A DNA stretch of 32,015 nt from Flavobacteriales bacterium. Lineage in GTDB: Bacteria > Bacteroidota > Bacteroidia > NS11-12g > UBA955. Each line of letters starts with the position of its first letter. The stretch's first letter is position 1. The position numbers and the translations under genes are program-made. This document shows positions 26,853-32,015 of the stretch, in pieces. The stretch covers positions 1 through 32,015 of the forward strand of contig CANKVN010000018.1 in the NCBI GenBank assembly GCA_947487055.1, in the 5' to 3' direction. Under the pieces are notes generated by a model that did not search any database, was not told the DNA's origin, and worked only from the letters and a program-made list of their open reading frames with translations.

Positions 26853-28145
26853 TTAAGTTGTCGTGATTTTTTCCTCATTTCTGATGATTTTTTGCCCGAC
26901 ACTGCATTCCAGGCATCGCTGCCGGCTGCAATACAAAGCCTGCAAACCCATACAGGCCTGGCTGTCATAGGCCGAACTGTTGATAAATCCCATGGATTGC
27001 CAATATCTGGTAATGCTGTTGTTTTCCGGTGGAATTGCGGTCAGCAAATCAATGGACCGCTCCTGCAATTCCTCCGCTCCCAGGTGTTTGCCATAGGTAA
27101 ACATCATCGGCAAAATGGCGTTCACTATAATGCCATTGATGGTATCCGGCCCGGGAGCCGCATTGCGCTCCGCACAAACAGCACCAAAACGAAAATGGGT
27201 TTGCCAATAAGGATGCGCTGGATAGGACAGCAATCCTTGCAGTTCGCTCAGCGACCTGGCCTCCATCAACCTCACAAACAGGCTGTCCCAATTGCACAAA
27301 ATGGCGAGAAACTGGGCAATGCGAAGCGATGGGAAATTTGGAGGCCTCAACCGACCAAACTTCCAGGCGGCAGGATTCATGGGCTTTATCTGGTGTTTTG
27401 CCTGCAAAAATTGATATTCTTTCCAAAGCGCTTTGGGATAGGCCTCTGTAAAATCCGGCGACAGCATTCCTGATTGCCCAAACAGCAGGGCTTCCAGCGC
27501 GGGTGGATTGTGCCGGTATTTTTTTACCAGGGCAAACGGGCAAGCATCCGTGAGCATTTCCATGGCATCATCGTTTACTTTTCTTCCAAGATACCTTCCC
27601 ATCATTTTGTACATTACCTCCTCCCAGTGATTCATGGTTTTTTCGGCCATGGAAGCCGCTTTTTCGGCCTTTTGGATCATGCGCTCCGTGAGCACACGGT
27701 GTTTCATTTGCAGCATTTCCCTTTCAAACGAAACCGGATTGTGTGCGGCGCAGGGCACCTTGCTGAGGTTTTTGCTAAGCGTTTGCCAGGCATTCAGGTA
27801 ACCTGCAGGAATCTTATCATACAGCTCCAAACAGGGAATTACGGTGCCATCCGTGCGGGCAATATTGGCATCGTTGCGGTAAACCACGTGCAGAATTACC
27901 GTATCGTAGGCCTTATCGACCTGGTGGTTGTGTTTTTGCCAATCGGAGGCAAACACATGGATTTCCACATGCCCGCTCCAGGCCATTTCCCCAATCCGGA
28001 TGCGCGCCTCAGAAAAATCGGGGCCGCTGTTTGTGTTGGCGCTTCCCCGGTTTTCCAACACCAGCGGCAAGCCGTCTGTGGTTTGCAGTTGCTGCGTATT
28101 GAACAGCCCATATTTCCATAAAAAATGCAAAAAATATTCCTGCAT
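26853..28145 (-). CDS. DUF2851 family protein
   Basis: This 430-residue protein is typical of a Bacteroidota family of unknown function. The N-terminal part contains GPDFSEARI (41-49), WSGHVEIH (56-63), SDWxKHNHQxDxAY and VILHVVY. The C-terminus carries four cysteines, C398, C406, C411 and C414 (YCSRQRCLECSVG). The PD...ExH spacing in the N-terminal block and a cysteine cluster at the C-terminus recall nucleases with an iron-sulfur clamp, but this is inference. It is followed by lhgO and preceded by a 26-base dyad that may control it. Confidence 0.88.
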   Translation of the reverse strand: MQEYFLHFLWKYGLFNTQQLQTTDGLPLVLENRGSANTNSGPDFSEARIRIGEMAWSGHVEIHVFASDWQKHNHQVDKAYDTVILHVVYRNDANIARTDGTVIPCLELYDKIPAGYLNAWQTLSKNLSKVPCAAHNPVSFEREMLQMKHRVLTERMIQKAEKAASMAEKTMNHWEEVMYKMMGRYLGRKVNDDAMEMLTDACPFALVKKYRHNPPALEALLFGQSGMLSPDFTEAYPKALWKEYQFLQAKHQIKPMNPAAWKFGRLRPPNFPSLRIAQFLAILCNWDSLFVRLMEARSLSELQGLLSYPAHPYWQTHFRFGAVCAERNAAPGPDTINGIIVNAILPMMFTYGKHLGAEELQERSIDLLTAIPPENNSITRYWQSMGFINSSAYDSQACMGLQALYCSRQRCLECSVGQKIIRNEEKITTT

Positions 28146-28165
28146 AAATGCGCTATTTCATTTGG

Positions 28166-28191
28166 CAATATACTGTTTTTTGCGTATATTG
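28166..28191. repeat. 26-base dyad upstream of the DUF2851 gene
   Basis: CAATATAC and GTATATTG form perfect 8-base arms around a 10-base spacer. The dyad ends 21 bases before the DUF2851 ATG on the minus strand. Its two half sites are about 18 bases apart centre to centre, so it could be a dimeric repressor site; it could also be a leader hairpin. No regulator gene is adjacent. Confidence 0.5.
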
Positions 28192-28228
28192 TAGATTTTA
28201 ATTGATTTTGACGGGTGCTATGGATCAT

Positions 28229-28252
28229 CGCGGCCCCGTTTACGGGGCCGCG
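28229..28252. repeat. GC-rich perfect hairpin
   Basis: CGCGGCCCCG and CGGGGCCGCG form a perfect 10-base stem around a TTTA loop, between the NTF2-like and DUF2851 genes. For minus-strand transcripts the U-run (TTTTTT) comes before the stem, not after it, and the plus-strand copy is followed by A residues. It is therefore not a classical intrinsic terminator, though the stem is very strong. It may be a REP-like element or a processing/attenuation signal. Confidence 0.6.
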
Positions 28253-28336
28253 AAAAAACAACGTCGAAACAAAAAACACAGCTATTGCCACGACATCCGA
28301 TTACCCTAAAATCTCCGTACCTGAGGGGAAAAATCC

Positions 28337-28735
28337 CTATCTCGGCACCTCGCCTGTTAATCGGGCAGATTCGGGTTCGGGAATGCCGCAGACATCTATT
28401 TGTTTTATAAAGCCGTTTTCGGCTTTAATCAATATCGTTACTTTGTTCGTTTTCCCATCAATGGTATGGGCCAGCACAATGCAGGGTTTATCCGGTTCCA
28501 TTTGTGTGCAACAGCCAATTGCTGCCTCTATCCGATCGCCGTTTTGCGCAATGCCATCGCGTATCCGCTGGAATTTGACATCCATATGCTGCAGGTATTT
28601 TTCTTTCCCCACCATTTCCTCAAACACCCATTGCGATGTGTATTTAAAGCCATCGTGCAGCAAATTTGCTATGAAGTAGGTATCCTGATTGTTCCAGGCT
28701 TTTGCGAGTTGAATTATGAGGTCTTTTTCGTTCAT
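28337..28735 (-). CDS. NTF2-like (SnoaL-type) protein
   Basis: This small single-domain protein of 132 residues begins LIIQLAKAWNNQDTYFIANLLHDGFKYTSQWVFEEMVGKEKYL in two adjacent blocks (about 6-48), the helix and strand order of the NTF2-like cone fold. Proteins of this kind serve as small-molecule binding or isomerase-like domains; no catalytic residues can be assigned with safety. It is the last gene with core-like base composition before the AT-rich block, and its upstream region is the structured repeat at 28765-28904. Confidence 0.7.
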   Translation of the reverse strand: MNEKDLIIQLAKAWNNQDTYFIANLLHDGFKYTSQWVFEEMVGKEKYLQHMDVKFQRIRDGIAQNGDRIEAAIGCCTQMEPDKPCIVLAHTIDGKTNKVTILIKAENGFIKQIDVCGIPEPESARLTGEVPR

Positions 28736-28764
28736 GGTGTAGGGTTATACGTTATTGTTTTAAG

Positions 28765-28904
28765 GTTTTGCAGCTACAAGAAGTTGGCGATTTTTTCCAT
28801 CTCGGTTGAACCGAGATTGATGCGGAGAACCAAACTTTGATTAACCACAAATGTGTCTTCGGAGCACTGAACCGCCAAATTCTTGCAGGTGCTGTTAGTG
28901 GCTG
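28765..28904 (-). repeat. Cassette-boundary structured repeat, copy A (attC-like, one end box missing)
   Basis: Read on the plus strand, this runs from GTTTTGCAGCT (28765-28775) to GCTGTTAGTGGCTG (28891-28904). The arms 28769-28789 and 28873-28893 pair at 17 of 21 positions, and an inner perfect hairpin lies at 28799-28817 (ATCTCGGTT-G-AACCGAGAT). The 11-base start and the 14-base end box (12 of 14) are shared with copy B. The GCC(A/G)CTAACG box that opens copies B and C is absent here: GTTTTGCAGCT is preceded by ATTGTTTTAAG. The SulP stop codon lies inside the end box. The layout resembles an integron attC site, but a MITE or structured RNA is not excluded. Confidence 0.6.
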
Positions 28905-30289
28905 GTTTCCTTTTTTATCCTTTTGCTGAAAGCATATTTTGCCACAAAATAAATAAACAGTGCAGAAAGTACTCCAGTCAAAAAGTCCGTCATTGGAACC
29001 ATTACTGCAGTATAAATCATCATCGAAAATTCGAATTTCCCTGCATGTTTGATTTCTTTAATTTCAGATAGTTTTATCATATTGCTGGCAACCCAAACCA
29101 AAATCCCACCAATACAAGCCATAGGAATTAACTCCAAATATTGAGCTAAAAAATAAGCCATTGATAATTTTAGAATGGCTTTGAAATAACCCGCTAGCGG
29201 AGTTGTTGCCCCTGCTTTTATGCTTGTAGCGGTTCTTGCTAAAGCGCCTGTGCAAGGAAAGCCTTGAACCAATGGTGTAATGATCTGAACTAAACCTTGA
29301 CCAAAGAATTCTTTGTCAGGATTAAATGGCGTTCTATCATTTTTTGCTAATCTATCAGCCATCGAAGAACACAAAACACTTTCTACGCCTGATACGAATA
29401 CGATACTAACCACGAAATATACAATATCAAGCATTACACCTCCATTCATTGAAGGCAACAATGGCATTTGTAATTTAAAAAAATTGTTAGGAATGGAACC
29501 AAATAAATCTCGAACCAAAATTAATTTTTTATCGGCCAGCAAAGTAGCTGCTAATAAGGTAGATGTTCCCATCGCAATTACTGGCCCTGGTATATAAATA
29601 GATATTTTAAGCAGATATTTTGCTAAAACAAAAGTGATTACACCTATTAAAACCGACCAAATATTGATTACACCTAAATTGCTAAAAGCTAAGTATAAAT
29701 TATGCAAAAGACCACCTTGAATATCTTCATCTTGCCCAAGGAATTCCTTGAAATTTTCTATACCTAAAATATCTTCAAAATTAGTAAGAGCAATAGATAC
29801 AGCAATACCCACAGTAAACCCAACAATAATTGAATTGGGAACAAGTTTAGCGTATTTGCCTACACCATATATTCCCATAACAATAAGAATGATTCCCGAA
29901 ATAATAGAAACCAATACGAGGAAACCATGTGCTTGTTCAAAAGTTCCACCATTTGCAGGGTCACTATACTTTGCAATCAAGGCAGCAATAACCGGAATAA
30001 AAGCCGCTGTTGGTCCATATACTTGATATTTTGAACCACCAAAGGTTCTACCCACTACACACGCCAATGCACCTGCTATAATGCCATGTTCAGGTCGCAT
30101 ACCCATAGCCATAGCAAAACCCATAGCCATTGGGATAGCTGTCATTGCTACGATTAAGCCAGCACTGAAATCTTTGTATATTACCTTTAACCAATTTTCT
30201 TTGGTTAAGTCCTCCCATCTAGAATCAAAAAAGGTAAAAAATAATTTTATTCGCCCCATAGGGGTAGTTGGAAATTTTGATTTATTCAT
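28895..30289 (-). CDS. SulP-family anion transporter lacking a STAS domain
   Basis: SulP proteins carry sulfate, bicarbonate or other anions across the inner membrane. The family motif near the first membrane segment is seen (DFSAGLIVAMTAIPMAMGFAMAMG, in two parts, about 40-63), with GPTAAF at 92-97 and PCTGALARTATSIKAGATTPLAG further on. The 464-residue protein stops right after the last hydrophobic helix (LFIYFVAKYAFSKR), so the cytoplasmic STAS domain usual in this family is absent. It ends TSH with its TAA inside a repeat box. It lies one base after a Usp-like gene and downstream of a carbonic anhydrase gene; this makes bicarbonate a plausible substrate, by inference only. Confidence 0.9.
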   Translation of the reverse strand: MNKSKFPTTPMGRIKLFFTFFDSRWEDLTKENWLKVIYKDFSAGLIVAMTAIPMAMGFAMAMGMRPEHGIIAGALACVVGRTFGGSKYQVYGPTAAFIPVIAALIAKYSDPANGGTFEQAHGFLVLVSIISGIILIVMGIYGVGKYAKLVPNSIIVGFTVGIAVSIALTNFEDILGIENFKEFLGQDEDIQGGLLHNLYLAFSNLGVINIWSVLIGVITFVLAKYLLKISIYIPGPVIAMGTSTLLAATLLADKKLILVRDLFGSIPNNFFKLQMPLLPSMNGGVMLDIVYFVVSIVFVSGVESVLCSSMADRLAKNDRTPFNPDKEFFGQGLVQIITPLVQGFPCTGALARTATSIKAGATTPLAGYFKAILKLSMAYFLAQYLELIPMACIGGILVWVASNMIKLSEIKEIKHAGKFEFSMMIYTAVMVPMTDFLTGVLSALFIYFVAKYAFSKRIKKETSH

Positions 30290-30290
30290 T

Positions 30291-30689
30291 TTATATTATT
30301 GTTAATTTTGATTTAGTGATGAATTTATTAGGATTTACACCAATTTTATACTCAAGATTCTTAGGCACAAAACAGTTAGAAATGTCATTACCTTCAAGAA
30401 AATTTTTGAAAGCATTAGTTGTAAAACCATGAAACGGTAGAATGTTTATTCTGCATTTTGCAGCATATTTTACTTTGATTTCCTCAAACATAGCTTCAAA
30501 TTCCTTAGGCATTTTTTCTTTCAAAAACTTTGTCTGACTATAAAACAGTAAGTCTGTAATTGAATCGTTCAAGAAATCAGAAAACATCAATACACATTCA
30601 AAACCTTCTCCTTCATAGTTTTGAATAAAAGTGTCAAGTTGTTTTAGTGAGTTCTCACTAAAATCTGTTGGAATTAAAACTTTACTCAT
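30291..30689 (-). CDS. Short universal stress protein (Usp)-like protein
   Basis: The 132-residue protein starts SKVLIPTDFSENSLKQLD (2-19), the classic Usp N-terminal strand and loop, but the ATP-binding GxxGxxxxGS C-terminal motif is not found. It is therefore a diverged or non-nucleotide-binding Usp. It sits between the carbonic anhydrase and the SulP gene (46 and 1 bases away), so it is likely to regulate or accompany that pair. Low GC matches its neighbours. Confidence 0.65.
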   Translation of the reverse strand: MSKVLIPTDFSENSLKQLDTFIQNYEGEGFECVLMFSDFLNDSITDLLFYSQTKFLKEKMPKEFEAMFEEIKVKYAAKCRINILPFHGFTTNAFKNFLEGNDISNCFVPKNLEYKIGVNPNKFITKSKLTII

Positions 30690-30735
30690 TTTTATTCAAT
30701 TTGAATTGTGCAAGGTAGTATGTTTCATTGCTTTT

Positions 30736-31377
30736 TCATACAATGAAAGTAGTATCTGCATAGTAAGTAACTTGTCCTGTGGTTAAATCGTGCATTCCTC
30801 CAATAATGCCAATTTCTCCGCTTTCTATCATGTGTTCAAGAATAGTACTTCTCTCCATAATAGCTTTTACGGTTCTTTTTACATTAATGGCGGCCACATT
30901 TTCTACAAAAATGGCATTTTTAGAGGTGCGATTATCTTTTGTTTCTAACTCGTCATCTACAGCTGGTCTTATTTTTGCAAGCAAGGCAGTTAAATTACCC
31001 ATTTCGGCATGGTCGCAAGCTCCTTTTACTGCCCCGCACTTACTGTGGCCCAAAACTACTATTATTTTTGAACCAGCCAATTTACAGGCAAATTCCATGC
31101 TACCTAATATATCTTCGTTAATGACATTCCCGGCAATTCTTACACTGAAAATGTCACCAAGTCCTTGGTCAAAAATAAGCTCAGCAGAAGTTCTGCTATC
31201 TATGCAGCTTAAAACCACAGCGAATGGATGTTGTCCGTCAGATGTTTCATTAGCCTGTTGTAAAAGGTTGCGATTTGCCTTTAAATTATTGACAAACCTC
31301 TTGTTTCCTTCTTCTAGCAATTTCAAAGCCATTGCTGGTGTAATTGCTTCTTGTAATTTCTTTGTCAATGTCTTCAT
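30736..31377 (-). CDS. Beta-class carbonic anhydrase
   Basis: This enzyme interconverts CO2 and bicarbonate. The zinc site is complete: C58, with D60 and R62 in SCIDSR (the Asp-Arg pair that gates the zinc), then H111 and C114 in GHSKCGA. Length is 213 residues, with a leading helix (about 10-35) that in beta enzymes helps dimer formation. It is the first gene of a three-gene unit with a Usp-like gene and a SulP transporter, and follows the structured repeat at 31412-31548. The context suggests bicarbonate supply or pH handling. Confidence 0.94.
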   Translation of the reverse strand: MKTLTKKLQEAITPAMALKLLEEGNKRFVNNLKANRNLLQQANETSDGQHPFAVVLSCIDSRTSAELIFDQGLGDIFSVRIAGNVINEDILGSMEFACKLAGSKIIVVLGHSKCGAVKGACDHAEMGNLTALLAKIRPAVDDELETKDNRTSKNAIFVENVAAINVKRTVKAIMERSTILEHMIESGEIGIIGGMHDLTTGQVTYYADTTFIV

Positions 31378-31411
31378 TTTTTTATTATTTTTTATCGTTG
31401 TCGTTTTAAAC

Positions 31412-31548
31412 TTGCCACTAACGTTTTGCAGCTTAGCTCAGTGGCGGCAACTTTATAGTTAGTTGTAAATATATACATTTTTCCTTTTGAGCGGTTTCCG
31501 GCTTAGAAAAATTAACCAGCTATTGCGCTAAACCGCTGTTATAGGCTG
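31412..31548 (-). repeat. Cassette-boundary structured repeat, copy B (attC-like)
   Basis: The element begins TTGCCACTAACG (31412-31423), which runs through a shared G into GTTTTGCAGCT (31423-31433). It ends with GCTGTTATAGGCTG (31535-31548), a 12-of-14 match to copy A's end box. Inner arms AGCGGTTT (31490-31497) and AAACCGCT (31530-31537) are perfect complements. The two ends are themselves roughly complementary (GCCACTAACG against GCCTATAACAG read on the minus strand), as R' and R'' are in attC. The last 27 bases of the gene at 31520-31981 lie inside it. This is the only complete copy in the window. Confidence 0.6.
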
Positions 31549-31981
31549 TTTCTTTACGATTAATTTTATACAGTATCTTCGTGATTAACACAACTTGAAT
31601 TAACAATGTTGGAAAACTAGCTATTAATGCACTACTAAACATTTCCTTTTCGGTAAATGTACTCCAAGCAACAATTCTATCACGAAATAATAATAAAGTT
31701 ACTTTGTAAAATGATAATACCGCAAATGGAATTCCAATTAATGCATACTTTATTAATGAATTCCAATTTATTATTTTGAGTAATAAATATAATATTATCA
31801 ACGGTATAGCAATGTAAAACAAAGAAATATAAAAGGTTTGTTGAAGTATAAAGCAGTCCAAACAACTGGCAGCAGGTCCATATTGAAGCAATAATAATAT
31901 GTCAAAAAAAGGCTGAAAGATTGACACAAATAGAATGAAGAGTATTGATTTTAATAGCTTGCTTTGTCTTATGTTTTCCAT
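31520..31981 (-). CDS. Small four-helix membrane protein with a CxxC, unknown function
   Basis: The 153-residue protein has four likely membrane segments (about 11-32, 46-69, 76-98, 117-137). The loop between the first two holds C40-L-D-C43, the position of the DsbB redox CxxC. The second periplasmic cysteine pair of DsbB and its Arg after the CxxC are missing, so a disulfide-exchange role is only a possibility. The final residues AYNSGLAQ are encoded inside repeat copy B. GC is about 25 % by hand count, much lower than the adjoining cassette genes. The ATG at 31981 lies 24 bases after the CGTTAGCGGC box at the right edge. Confidence 0.7.
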   Translation of the reverse strand: MENIRQSKLLKSILFILFVSIFQPFFDILLLLQYGPAASCLDCFILQQTFYISLFYIAIPLIILYLLLKIINWNSLIKYALIGIPFAVLSFYKVTLLLFRDRIVAWSTFTEKEMFSSALIASFPTLLIQVVLITKILYKINRKETAYNSGLAQ

Positions 31982-32003
31982 GTTTCAGCTTAGTGTGTTG
32001 AAA

Positions 32004-32015
32004 TTGCCGCTAACG
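32004..32015 (-). repeat. Cassette-boundary repeat, copy C (cut by right edge)
   Basis: TTGCCGCTAACG matches the first 12 bases of copy B (TTGCCACTAACG, 31412-31423) at 11 positions and in the same orientation. It lies on the 5' side of the single-gene unit, where an attC of the preceding cassette would sit. The rest of the element would lie outside the window. Confidence 0.5.

Larger units (their letters stand above)
28765..32015. mobile_element. AT-rich integron-like cassette block
   Basis: From about 28.9 kb the base composition falls (hand-counted lines give roughly 33-43 % GC in the SulP/carbonic anhydrase part and about 25 % in the last gene, against roughly 50 % to the left). Two gene units, 28895-31377 (three genes) and 31520-31981 (one gene), are each closed on their 3' side by a structured repeat. 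In cassette terms the second unit would run from about 31422 to 32013, some 592 bases with one gene. All genes point the same way, as in integron arrays. No integrase is inside the window; it would have to lie to the right or elsewhere. Confidence 0.5.

Noticed and set aside
30779-31462. 227-codon plus-strand frame opposite the carbonic anhydrase gene
   Set aside because: The carbonic anhydrase has all catalytic residues; the opposite frame has no family likeness.
31466-31473. Minus-strand TATATTTA, a possible promoter for the carbonic anhydrase unit inside repeat B
   Set aside because: One mismatch to the -7 consensus and no -33 element at a suitable distance; too weak to list as a promoter.
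31431-31500. tRNA-like text GCTTAGCTCAGTGG resembling a tRNA D-arm
   Set aside because: No TpsiC arm (GGTTCRANNCC) and no acceptor stem partner within 90 bases; the text belongs to the structured repeat.

Overview
The window is chromosomal DNA of a member of the Bacteroidota that I cannot place more finely. The evidence is a Bacteroidota-type FtsL, a PASTA-tailed FtsI, a DUF2851 protein, the absence of Shine-Dalgarno sequences before most starts, and promoter elements of the TTG-N19..21-TAnnTTTG type. Most of the window has a middling GC content (about 50 % by eye). From about 28.9 kb to the right edge it becomes clearly AT-rich.

Layout. (1) 1-2398, minus strand: the N-terminal part of a secreted BNR/sortilin-like beta-propeller protein running off the left edge, then lipA (lipoyl synthase) and an outer-membrane-like protein just upstream of it. 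(2) 2496-17694, plus strand: a complete division and cell wall (dcw) cluster in the order mraZ-rsmH-ftsL-ftsI-murE-mraY-murD-ftsW-murG-murC-ftsQ-ftsA-ftsZ. It has a Bacteroidota-type promoter and a TGGGA-N5-TGGGA MraZ box in front, nearly every junction overlaps or almost touches, and a hairpin terminator closes it. Together these genes make the lipid-linked peptidoglycan precursor (murE, murD, murC, mraY, murG) and the septal machine that uses it (ftsW, ftsI, ftsL, ftsQ, ftsA, ftsZ). murF, murB and ddl are absent. (3) 17743-21507, minus strand: a compact four-gene unit (CCG-domain Fe-S protein, conserved 160-residue protein, Tet-like MFS exporter, GT4 glycosyltransferase). (4) 21600-22676, plus strand: a secreted YCF48-like protein. 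(5) 22636-28735, minus strand: FAD oxidoreductase, GT2 glycosyltransferase, SprT-like metalloprotein, lhgO, a DUF2851 protein and an NTF2-like protein.

(6) 28765-32015 is the most unusual part. It is AT-rich and contains a carbonic anhydrase / Usp-like / SulP transporter unit and a single-gene unit for a small membrane protein. These are bounded by three related structured repeats, one cut by the right edge. The repeats carry GCC(A/G)CTAACG- and CTGTTA(G/T)(T/A)GGCTG-type end boxes, inverted arms, and the stop or tail codons of the gene they follow. I read this as an integron-like cassette array with attC-like sites. No integrase is visible in the window.

No stretch above 300 bases lacks a gene. 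The largest gap (2399-2672) holds the mraZ promoter and operator. I found no rRNA, tRNA, CRISPR array or insertion sequence.
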